From contig NZ_CAJGBF010000007.1 of the NCBI RefSeq assembly GCF_904424705.1, forward strand, positions 1 through 64,000: a stretch of 64,000 bases of DNA. The letters are read 5' to 3'. Position numbers and translations under genes: made by a program. Positions within the stretch are counted from its first letter, which is position 1. The number at the start of each line of letters is the position of its first letter. The notes under the pieces were generated by a model. That model was not told the origin of the DNA. It worked only from the letters and a program-made list of their open reading frames with translations, and did not search any database. The stretch is from Rossellomorea arthrocnemi (GTDB lineage: Bacteria > Bacillota > Bacilli > Bacillales > Bacillaceae_B). Below are positions 8,538-15,975 of the stretch, one piece after another.

Positions 8538-9701
8538 TTGGATTTATATAAACCATTTATACAAAATGAACGCCAAAAGAAGCTGGTTGATTTAGCAGGA
8601 GAGCTGGCTGATGCATTTTCTAAACGGGGGGAAGTTTACGACAGGGAGGATAGGTTCCCTTATGAAAATTTCAACGACCTTAAAAAGAGTGGATATGGAA
8701 AACTATCTCTGCCGAAAGAATATGGGGGAGAAGAGATCACCCTGTATGAGCTTGTGATGATTCAGGAGAGGCTTGCTACAGGGGATGCCGCTACGGCATT
8801 ATCCATCGGCTGGCATTTGGGTGGATTGATGGAGGTTACGGAAACCCGGACATGGGATGAAGGAATCTTCAAGGAACTTTGTGAAGAGATCGTAACAAAC
8901 AATGCGCTCATTAACCGTGCGGCAACAGAACCGGCAACGGGTAGTCCCACCCGTGGGGGACTGCCTCAAACCAAGGCGGTGAAAACAGAGGACGGATGGA
9001 TGGTAACCGGCAGGAAATCCTTTACTTCCATGGCGCGAGTCCTGGACTATTCCTTAGTATCGGCCGTGATCGGTGACACTGAGGAGAAAGGCTTCTTCCT
9101 CGTGAATCATAGTATGGAAGGGGTAAGCGTCGAGGAGACTTGGGATACGATTTCTATGAAGGGAACGGGAAGTGATGACCTCGTCCTTACAAATGTCCGG
9201 TTACCGGCTTCTTCCCTTGTAGAGAGGGACAGCACCACATCTATCGGGAATGTCCTTCCTAAGGCATGGCTGCTTCATATACCCGCCTGCTATATAGGTG
9301 CGGCGGTTGCGGCACGTAACTATGCCATCCAGTTTGCGAAAGACTATTCCCCGAACAGTCTGCCTGGTCCGATTAAGGATGTTCCTGAAGTCCAACGGAA
9401 AATCGGTGAAATTGAATTAGAGCTGTTTAAGGCAAGACAGATTCTATATTCAGTAGCGGATAAGTGGGTAAGGGAGCCGGCAAAACGGGCAGACATGGCT
9501 TCTGAGCTTGCTTCTGTCAAGCATGTGGTCACGAACAGTGTTTTTCATATCGTAGACACAGCCATGAGAATTGTAGGGTCACAGAGCCTTTTCCGTTCAA
9601 ATCCAATGCAACGGTATTACCGTGATGTGAGAGCGGGTCTCCATAATCCCCCTATGGATGATATGGTCATTGGGATGTTAGCGAATAATGCATTAAAATA
9701 A
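8538..9701 (+). CDS. Acyl-CoA dehydrogenase, YdbM-like
   Basis: 387 residues with the acyl-CoA dehydrogenase fold: an alpha-helical N-terminal domain, a middle beta domain (about 120-220, with the FAD-contacting stretch GRKSFTSMA) and a C-terminal helical bundle ending in a typical RYYRDVRAG motif. It should oxidise an acyl-CoA to the 2-enoyl-CoA with FAD and pass electrons to ETF. Best remembered match is B. subtilis YdbM. Start chosen at TTG 8538, since GGGAGGTG lies 8 nt before it; an ATG at 8520 overlaps the ribosome binding site itself. Monocistronic. Confidence 0.85.
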   Translation: MDLYKPFIQNERQKKLVDLAGELADAFSKRGEVYDREDRFPYENFNDLKKSGYGKLSLPKEYGGEEITLYELVMIQERLATGDAATALSIGWHLGGLMEVTETRTWDEGIFKELCEEIVTNNALINRAATEPATGSPTRGGLPQTKAVKTEDGWMVTGRKSFTSMARVLDYSLVSAVIGDTEEKGFFLVNHSMEGVSVEETWDTISMKGTGSDDLVLTNVRLPASSLVERDSTTSIGNVLPKAWLLHIPACYIGAAVAARNYAIQFAKDYSPNSLPGPIKDVPEVQRKIGEIELELFKARQILYSVADKWVREPAKRADMASELASVKHVVTNSVFHIVDTAMRIVGSQSLFRSNPMQRYYRDVRAGLHNPPMDDMVIGMLANNALK

Positions 9702-9713
9702 ACGCTGAAAAAC

Positions 9714-9749
9714 AAAGAGGGTATAGACAAAGAAGTCCATACCCTTTTA
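9714..9749. terminator. Terminator between convergent genes
   Basis: AGGGTATAGAC pairs with GTCCATACCCT (one mismatch) over a 6-nt loop, followed by TTTT. It serves the acyl-CoA dehydrogenase gene and possibly the convergent minus-strand gene. Confidence 0.75.
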
Positions 9750-9761
9750 GTGTTTTGGGGA

Positions 9762-10835
9762 TCATTCAGGATGCAATGTTTTTTCCAGTACATTCTGATG
9801 CTGAGCTTCCAGGGTGTGAATTTCACTCAGTTCTTCAATGAGGTCGTGAATGGATAATAATTCATATAGCATGACGGTTTCACAAGAGAAGTGATGCTTC
9901 ATGGATTGGAACGGTTTCATATGGTGCCCTTCATGATCTTCCCAGAATTCTTCCAGCAGATTCTTCATTAGGGTGAAATGCTGTTCCGGTATATGAAACG
10001 AGGGGTGGTGCATAATCCCTTTTAAGCTTAGTGTTGCATCCATGATTCGTTCTTTTTCGTCTTCATTGAAAGCAGATTGAACCGGAAGATAGATCAGGTT
10101 TCCGATATGGAAAAGGATTTGTCTTAAAAGGTTAAGTTTTTTATATTCATAATTAAAACAACGCAATTCCTGACGGTTTGAGCGATGAAGCTTCCATTCT
10201 TCTTTCTGGTAATCGCAAAGGGTATCCGTTGTTTCAATTTCTCTTAAAATATCATTGAATATCAGTTTCGTCTCCCTGTGCAAGGAGTGGTTCTGAAGGA
10301 CCTCAGAGCCCCTTTTCTCTAACAAGTTGCCCGTTTTGAAATAGAGGTTATGGATGTTGGTTGAAATCGTGCTGGCATATTTAGGCGGGAGAATCCACAG
10401 GTTTACTAAAGTCGATACAATCAGGCCAATTGTAGTCGTTCCAAGACGAATGAAAAATGTCGCTACATAATGATCATGTATCGTTGGGATCATGGCGATT
10501 CCCGTTAATGTAGCCACCAAAATCCCTGCACCGAGATGAAGCTTATGGCAGGTTATAATCGTCAGGAGTGCGACCAGTGCATAGGTAACGGCGTGGTCTC
10601 CTAATGTGTGAGTGATGATCACGGCAAATAGGGCCCCTATAGCAGAAGCAGGAAAACGAATAAATGCTTTTTTGATCGAATTGGCTGCAGTTGGTTCAAT
10701 CGTGACGATGGCGGTAATAACAGCAAACGTCGCCGGCCAGTTCATCACCTCACAAATAAAGGCTGTTAGAAAAACGGCAATGCCTGTTTTAGCAATCCTT
10801 CCCCCGACAAATTGAAATTTTTTCAGAAAACCCAT
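9762..10835 (-). CDS. Aromatic acid exporter family (FUSC/ArAE-like) membrane protein
   Basis: 357 residues. The first 150 hold about six membrane segments (VFLTAFICEVMNWPATFAVI and following), the remaining 200 form a soluble helical domain rich in Glu, His and Lys. This is the layout of the DUF939/ArAE proteins of Bacillus such as YgaE, related to the AaeB aromatic acid efflux proteins. Substrate is untested, although the organism does carry an aromatic catabolic island 19 kb away. Start ATG 10835 follows AGAGGGG. Confidence 0.7.
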   Translation of the reverse strand: MGFLKKFQFVGGRIAKTGIAVFLTAFICEVMNWPATFAVITAIVTIEPTAANSIKKAFIRFPASAIGALFAVIITHTLGDHAVTYALVALLTIITCHKLHLGAGILVATLTGIAMIPTIHDHYVATFFIRLGTTTIGLIVSTLVNLWILPPKYASTISTNIHNLYFKTGNLLEKRGSEVLQNHSLHRETKLIFNDILREIETTDTLCDYQKEEWKLHRSNRQELRCFNYEYKKLNLLRQILFHIGNLIYLPVQSAFNEDEKERIMDATLSLKGIMHHPSFHIPEQHFTLMKNLLEEFWEDHEGHHMKPFQSMKHHFSCETVMLYELLSIHDLIEELSEIHTLEAQHQNVLEKTLHPE

Positions 10836-10910
10836 GATTTACCCCTCTTTAACAAAAGACTGTGTACCCATTATAAAGTAAGAAAAAACCAAATTAAATA
10901 AATTGACAAA

Positions 10911-10938
10911 AAAAGAACTGTTCAGGGAACAGTTCTTT
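10911..10938 (-). terminator. Terminator after the cyclic-phosphate receiver gene
   Basis: AAGAACTGTTC pairs perfectly with GAACAGTTCTT around AGG, with A/T runs on both sides. Confidence 0.8.
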
Positions 10939-10950
10939 ATATAAGTTAAC

Positions 10951-11277
10951 TCATCTTAGAGGTAAAGGCCGCAAAAGAATGGTGATTGACTGAGGCATCT
11001 TCCGATCGTTCTGTGCCTCTTTTAAATACTTGAACATCTTTTTTCCAGCAACAGAGTTTGCGGAATGAATCGTGATTCTTTCTGCAAACAACTGCTTTTC
11101 CACCATGTAGTGGACGAGCATTAAGCCATTACGGGTCTTGCTCTCTAAGTCGTGATCCAGTGAGAGATGAGCGATAGAAAAATTTAAAAGCAGGTCAATA
11201 CATTCATCAATATCCTTGGCGAGAATGTACCCTTGAGGACAGTGTCGATAATCGTCTAAAAACACATTTACTGTCAT
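10951..11277 (-). CDS. Cyclic-phosphate-processing receiver-domain protein
   Basis: 108 residues. The N-terminal VNVFLDDYRHCPQGY, central SLDHDLE (about 39-45) and HSANSVAGKKM (about 72-82) match the small receiver-like family annotated as cyclic-phosphate processing domain, where the DHD and HSAN residues form the putative active site. Biochemical role is not established in Bacillus. The ribosome binding site is weak (GAAAGAAG). Apparently single-gene. Confidence 0.65.
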   Translation of the reverse strand: MTVNVFLDDYRHCPQGYILAKDIDECIDLLLNFSIAHLSLDHDLESKTRNGLMLVHYMVEKQLFAERITIHSANSVAGKKMFKYLKEAQNDRKMPQSITILLRPLPLR

Positions 11278-11554
11278 ATTTATTCTTCTTTCGTCATTTG
11301 ACTTAAATTAAGCGTAACAGAGATTGACAAATAGTTATATAGGTCAATAGTATCGGTATTACAACTATATTTGTAATTCATTTGTGGATTTTAGTGATTA
11401 ATCAATACAAGTGTTGATTCATACACAAGATTCCTAGGGGAAGAAGTGAAGACCTCCCGCTGTAATCAGCCAGTACGCGCTAGTTTTATAGCAAATATAT
11501 TTTAAGGAAACATCCTTGTGAAAAAAGTCATGGAAATTGTTGAAATAATTTAAA

Positions 11555-12496
11555 TTATTTTCTCTCCAGTATGTCCAATAATAAATCAGGTCTATCTGTA
11601 ATGATCCCGTCGGCACCGATGTTAATGAGTTTTTCCATGGTCTCTTGATCGTTAATGGTCCAATAATGGACATGGAGGCCGATGCGGTGGGCTCCAGAGA
11701 GCAGAATCGGCTGTGTCAGGTCAAGATTTCCCTCTTGAATTGGAAGCTGAAAGGCATCGACTTTTGATTGATAAAGGTTTCTTAGAAATAGTTTGTGGAG
11801 AATGACGAATTTTTTCGCTTCCTGTTTCCCCCCTTGAGTGGCAACCCGCCCTTTAGAGTATGTTTCAAATAAATTAATAATGTTTTGGTCGAACGAAGCA
11901 ATGAGGACTTTTTCCTCCATATCGTATTCTTCTATAAGTTTCATTAATTTCTGTACGATTTCCTCTGTCCGTTCTTCTGGATTGTCGTCTTTTACTTCAA
12001 TGTTGATTCTCATATTCGGAAACCGTTGAAACACTTCCTCCAAGGTTGGGACGTATATATGTTTCCCTCGAAAGGAGAATTCTCCCTTGAGGTCCTGAAA
12101 ATAGTATGCCGCATCGAGTCGTTGGAGGTCTTTCAATGTGTAGTTTTCTACCAATCCCCGTCCATTCGTTGTCGCATCAACTGTAGGATCATGAATCGTG
12201 ACCAAATGGCCGTCTTTGGTTATATGTATGTCCGTTTCGATTACGTCTGCCCCCAAATCAACGGCATTTTGGAACGCTTCAATGGTATTTCCAGGTGCAA
12301 GAAGCTTCCCCCCCTGGTGGGCGATGACAAGGGGACGCTCATTCCCTTTTGCCAAGAAAGGGGGTGGCATGACCTTTTCAACAGGCAGCCAATAAACAAT
12401 GATGGAAAAGGAGACAAAGAAAGCGATCGTTATCAAGATGATAATGATGCGCTGTTTTTTCATAGATTCAGGCAGTTTGAGATTCGTATTTTTCAT
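11555..12496 (-). CDS. Membrane-anchored glycerophosphodiester phosphodiesterase
   Basis: 313 residues: basic N-terminus, one membrane anchor (about 15-38), then a GDPD TIM barrel. Recognisable motifs are AHQGG (about 59-63), APGNT (67-71), ETDIH (86-90), the second catalytic His in VTIHDP (about 99-104) and INIEVKDD. It should hydrolyse glycerophosphodiesters to glycerol-3-phosphate outside the membrane. The usual HRGG and APENT are HQGG and APGNT here, so the phosphate-contacting Arg and the Glu after Pro are replaced. That could alter substrate or activity. The C-terminal WTINDQETMEKLINIGADGIITDRP is canonical. Confidence 0.85.
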   Translation of the reverse strand: MKNTNLKLPESMKKQRIIIILITIAFFVSFSIIVYWLPVEKVMPPPFLAKGNERPLVIAHQGGKLLAPGNTIEAFQNAVDLGADVIETDIHITKDGHLVTIHDPTVDATTNGRGLVENYTLKDLQRLDAAYYFQDLKGEFSFRGKHIYVPTLEEVFQRFPNMRINIEVKDDNPEERTEEIVQKLMKLIEEYDMEEKVLIASFDQNIINLFETYSKGRVATQGGKQEAKKFVILHKLFLRNLYQSKVDAFQLPIQEGNLDLTQPILLSGAHRIGLHVHYWTINDQETMEKLINIGADGIITDRPDLLLDILERK

Positions 12497-12624
12497 CCAC
12501 TTTCATCCTTTTATTGAAAAGATTCTTATCTTTTATTATAGGTATGACCTTGTATATTTAGGACAATAAAATTGTAGGAATTTAGATTGATATATAAGAC
12601 AAAGAGGGATAATTTGTTGCGTTT

Positions 12625-12706
12625 TTACTTTATGGAGTAAAAAAATTACGTTATAAACCAAAAAAATCTTGCTTTTAAAAGTAAAATATATTACTTTATA
12701 AAGTAA
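12625..12706. promoter_or_regulatory. Paired 16-bp palindromic operators
   Basis: TTACTTTATGGAGTAA (12625-12640) and the perfect palindrome TTACTTTATAAAGTAA (12691-12706) lie 66 bp apart, about six helical turns. The second overlaps the start of the ribosome binding site of the downstream regulator. A further related half site (AAAAGTAAA) lies between them. Autoregulation by the HTH protein encoded next is the likely role. Confidence 0.65.
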
Positions 12707-12722
12707 GGAGGGGATATTTATC

Positions 12723-13772
12723 ATGAAAGATCATCTAAGGTTAAATGTGTCTTTGTTGCGTAAGCGTGTACCAAATCTGACAACTGCTGCTAAAACCGTG
12801 GGGTTGAGGCCGGCGACAGTATCCAATTTATGTACAGGGAAGATTTCAGTCGCCCGTGCAGAAGTGAAAACGATTGTGACGCTTGCAAACCTGGCGAATT
12901 GCACGCTGGATGAATTAATTATTCAAGGAGGGAAATTAAGTATGATTGAAACCGGGATTAAACCGCTTGATGTATTTGCGCCCATTGTTCACGGAGGAAC
13001 CAACGGATTCGTTGCGAGATCTCAGGTTGGTCAATTTGTCGTTTTGGCTGAAATGACCCAAGGGTTGAAAGAGAAAGGTTACCATGCGATTTTATTAACT
13101 CCGGATAAAACCTATCCGGGTTTAAGTGATCTTGAAGAATTCGTGAATGCAAAATGCCATACGATCGAAGATGCCTTTGCAGAGGTTTCCCTGGTAGATG
13201 ACAAGGGAAGCATTCTGTTGTATGTTGACCGTTCATATATCGTGTCAGGGGAGTTGTATGAATTAAGAGAGCGATTCGAAGCAGAGGATTATGCGGACAT
13301 CACCACAATATTATTCGACCCAAGCGGGGAAGCTGTGGATGAAGATGACCCGTTCGGTCCACTTGATACCCTCTGTTATTTTGATATAGATTTGGCTACC
13401 CGGGGGATGTATCCGGCTATCCATCCAGTGCAGTCCACATCCGTTTTGCTGGAAGATGATGCGTTGGATTCCAGCCACACAACGACGCACAAGAGGGCAA
13501 AGAAAGTATTAAGACGATATAAAGAAATTCGCGTTCTGATGAACACAATCGGTAAGGATAAAATTCCGGAAGCAGATTTTGAGATTTTTCAAATAGGAGA
13601 GAGACTCGAAGCATACTTGAGCCAGCCATTCTTCGTAGCAGAGGAATTCACTAAGGTTAAAGGCCAAAGCGTACCGATACAGCAAACCATCGCAGACATT
13701 CAAAAAATACTTCAAGGCCACTACAACCATTTGGACCTCAAAGACCTCACCTACAAAGGACAACTGAATTAA
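12723..13772 (+). CDS. HTH regulator fused to a degenerate F1-ATPase beta-like domain
   Basis: 349 residues. Residues about 8-70 are a Cro/CI-like helix-turn-helix (TAAKTVGLRPATVSNLCTGK). From about 75 the protein tracks the F1-ATPase beta subunit: ETGIKPLDVFAPIVHGG aligns with the ETGIK..DLLAP..KGG entry to the P-loop, YPAIHPVQSTS (230-240) with YPAVDPLxSTS, RYKEI (265-269) with the RYKEL helix, and LSQPFFVAEEFT (299-310) with the C-terminal block. The beta-barrel is absent, and the P-loop GGAGVGKT has become ARSQVGQF (98-105). ATP hydrolysis is thus unlikely. Good ribosome binding site (GGAGGGG); palindromic operators sit upstream. Confidence 0.8.
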   Translation: MKDHLRLNVSLLRKRVPNLTTAAKTVGLRPATVSNLCTGKISVARAEVKTIVTLANLANCTLDELIIQGGKLSMIETGIKPLDVFAPIVHGGTNGFVARSQVGQFVVLAEMTQGLKEKGYHAILLTPDKTYPGLSDLEEFVNAKCHTIEDAFAEVSLVDDKGSILLYVDRSYIVSGELYELRERFEAEDYADITTILFDPSGEAVDEDDPFGPLDTLCYFDIDLATRGMYPAIHPVQSTSVLLEDDALDSSHTTTHKRAKKVLRRYKEIRVLMNTIGKDKIPEADFEIFQIGERLEAYLSQPFFVAEEFTKVKGQSVPIQQTIADIQKILQGHYNHLDLKDLTYKGQLN

Positions 13773-13781
13773 CCATTTTGT

Positions 13782-13835
13782 GAGGGACGGACCCCGGGCT
13801 GGAATGCCCGGGGTCCGTCCCTCTTCCATGACTTT
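13782..13835 (+). terminator. Long perfect hairpin terminator built from a dispersed repeat
   Basis: GAGGGACGGACCCCGGGC (13782-13799) pairs perfectly with its inverse (13806-13823) over a 6-nt loop, followed by TTCCATGACTTTTTTT. Its arms contain the GAGGGACGGACC word that recurs elsewhere in the window. Confidence 0.75.
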
Positions 13836-13922
13836 TTTTCGTGATTTTATGGGGGGTGATAGAGGATTTATCAGAATTTTGTCGTATGTGTAAAGTAATA
13901 CTTTTTTCTGGGAGATAGATCG

Positions 13923-15233
13923 ATGCTGATCGAGAAACTTTTATTGCATGTACTGATTATATTGGCTCCTGTACTCATTCAAACCTCTCTCCTGGAGAAC
14001 CATAGACTGGGGAAATCCCCTGTTTTCATTGGTGTATTACATGGGATTGCAGCGTTTATGTGTTTGATTTTCGCTTATGAAAGCTTTGGGTTGTATTGGG
14101 ATTTCAGATATATTCCATTGGTTCTTTCCATGTTATATGGGGGGAGGAAGGCTGGAGTCATTGTCTTTGTTTTTATTTTGTCGGCACGTATCATCAATGG
14201 TGGTGATGCAATCGTCTTCGGGTTCATTAGTGCATTTTTAGCCGGGCTCCTGCCATTTTTGATTTCTAATCGTTTCTGGTCATTTCCTCCACGAAAACGA
14301 GTAACATTTGCTGTGTTACTGGGTTTTTGGCCGGCATTAGTCATGCTCGGAATTCTGCTTTCCTTTGCCTTCCTATCAGGTGTCCCTGTATCGGGCAACC
14401 AGGAGATGGGGATCTATATCATCATATTCGGTGGAATCCAAGTGCTGGGAGTGGGACTTGCTGCTCAACTGAATGAATGGATGATAGAAAAGAAGTTATT
14501 GCGTGAAGAAATTATGAAATCGGAAAAGCTCAATACTCTCGGTGAACTCGCGGCATCCATTGCTCATGAAGTTCGTAATCCCCTTACGGTTGTGAAAGGG
14601 TTTCTTCAGTTGATGAAAAAGCAGGTAACCGGTGATCACGATGAATACTTAAAGATTGTATTGAGTGAGTTGGGGAGGGCAGAGGAAATCATTAACGATT
14701 ATCTTAATTTTGCCAAGCCGGAGTTTGAAAAGGTCGAGAAAATCAATGTCAAAGAAGTTCTCTCTGATGTCACTGTGCTCCTCAATGCCTACGCCCTGAA
14801 AGAAGGGGTTTATCTTGAAGCGGATTTAAATGAAGATGGGTATCTATTAACGGACCGTAATAAATTAAAACAAGCCTTTGTTAACATCATAAAGAACGCC
14901 ATTGAGGCAACTCCTCCCCAAGGCAGCGTAACCGTAAAATTAGAAGTCACCCATACCCAGGTGATCATCACGGTCACGGATACAGGAAAGGGAATGACGA
15001 AAGAACAGATAGGGAGACTCGGAACGCTGTTTTTCACGACCAAGGACCAGGGCACCGGTCTAGGTACATCCGTGTCCATTCGTATTATCGGAGCCATGGG
15101 GGGGCATGTTCATTATACAAGCATTGTAAATAAAGGAACCGTTGCAACGATAAGTCTTCCGTTAAATAGTGACAGAGTAGCAAAATTCGATTCGAATCAT
15201 GTAAACACGTATACGAATAATCAAAACGCTTAG
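13923..15233 (+). CDS. Membrane sensor histidine kinase, KinB-like sporulation kinase
   Basis: 436 residues. The first 185 contain five to six membrane helices of the 5TMR-LYT sensor type. A HisKA domain follows with the phospho-acceptor His215 in SIAHEVRNP, then HATPase_c with N box (IIKNAIEATP, about 322-331), G1 (DTGKGM) and G2 (GTGLG). Architecture and length resemble B. subtilis KinB (428 aa), which feeds the Spo0F phosphorelay. No kapB lipoprotein gene and no response regulator is adjacent, so it is an orphan kinase. The terminator stem overlaps the stop codon. Confidence 0.8.
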   Translation: MLIEKLLLHVLIILAPVLIQTSLLENHRLGKSPVFIGVLHGIAAFMCLIFAYESFGLYWDFRYIPLVLSMLYGGRKAGVIVFVFILSARIINGGDAIVFGFISAFLAGLLPFLISNRFWSFPPRKRVTFAVLLGFWPALVMLGILLSFAFLSGVPVSGNQEMGIYIIIFGGIQVLGVGLAAQLNEWMIEKKLLREEIMKSEKLNTLGELAASIAHEVRNPLTVVKGFLQLMKKQVTGDHDEYLKIVLSELGRAEEIINDYLNFAKPEFEKVEKINVKEVLSDVTVLLNAYALKEGVYLEADLNEDGYLLTDRNKLKQAFVNIIKNAIEATPPQGSVTVKLEVTHTQVIITVTDTGKGMTKEQIGRLGTLFFTTKDQGTGLGTSVSIRIIGAMGGHVHYTSIVNKGTVATISLPLNSDRVAKFDSNHVNTYTNNQNA

Positions 15234-15256
15234 GGGAAGGACTAAGTGTTTTTTTA
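15223..15256 (+). terminator. Terminator overlapping the kinase stop codon
   Basis: AACGCTTAG pairs with CTAAGTGTT over a short loop, followed by seven Ts. The stop TAG is within the ascending arm. Confidence 0.75.
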
Positions 15257-15275
15257 TTATAATCAATCAAATCTC

Positions 15276-15875
15276 TCAACTCCATTCCTCGTACATACGT
15301 TCCATGATAGGATAGAAGATATGAATGATAAAGCCTAACGTGCAGGCGACAATGACTGTACCGATGCCGACAGCCCCATGGAAGACCATGGCAAGGGTAA
15401 TGGCAATCGCTTCATTTAATAAACGGGAATTGCGTAAATTCAATCCAAATCGTTGATGGATCGCCACCATAAAGGTATCCATGGGACTGGAAGGAAGCTT
15501 GGCTTGAAGATAAATAGAGATTCCGATGCCAAGGAGCAGGATCCCGATCAAAACAAAAGATAATTGCTGTCCGAATCCCATGGGCTCAACTGTCTTAAGG
15601 CCAGTAGAGATCCAGTAATCAACCATCATCCCGATCACAAAAATGGAGATGGCTGCTAACCATTGAACCGCTTCTTTTAATAAGAGTGCGTTTATAAGAA
15701 TGAGAATACATCCATTCATGAAGATGCATGTCCCGATTGAAAGGTGAAGCAGGGTGGATTCCCCGACGGCAAGTGCATCCCAGGGCGCTGCCCCCAAATC
15801 CCCTTTGATAATAAGTGAAACACCTAACGATAGAACCAGTAATCCTACACAATAAAAGAAAAATCTTGCCTTCAT
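15276..15875 (-). CDS. YczE/YitT-family integral membrane protein
   Basis: 199 residues with about five membrane helices. The pattern SLGVSLIIKGDLGAAPWDAL near the N-terminus and LPSSPMDTFMVAI in the second half repeat each other and define the YczE/YyaS/YitT family. Function is poorly known; YczE is linked to surfactin production in B. subtilis. Start at ATG 15875, which has GGAGG 9 nt upstream; a longer TTG form runs through the ribosome binding site. Convergent with the kinase gene. Confidence 0.75.
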   Translation of the reverse strand: MKARFFFYCVGLLVLSLGVSLIIKGDLGAAPWDALAVGESTLLHLSIGTCIFMNGCILILINALLLKEAVQWLAAISIFVIGMMVDYWISTGLKTVEPMGFGQQLSFVLIGILLLGIGISIYLQAKLPSSPMDTFMVAIHQRFGLNLRNSRLLNEAIAITLAMVFHGAVGIGTVIVACTLGFIIHIFYPIMERMYEEWS

Positions 15876-15975
15876 CCCCCGAATCCTCCGTTCCAAACAG
15901 CTTGTCTAATATATATGTACATTTGAAATAAGTTAGAATCATCATTTTCGTATGTAAAGTGGAGGTGAAACGTCC

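Noticed and set aside
8374-8595. Short plus-strand ORF before the acyl-CoA dehydrogenase
   Set aside because: No ribosome binding site, low-complexity A/T-rich translation, and out-of-frame overlap with the true gene.
12723-13772. Functional ATP synthase beta subunit paralogue
   Set aside because: The P-loop is gone and the beta-barrel is replaced by a DNA-binding domain, so a catalytic role is unlikely.
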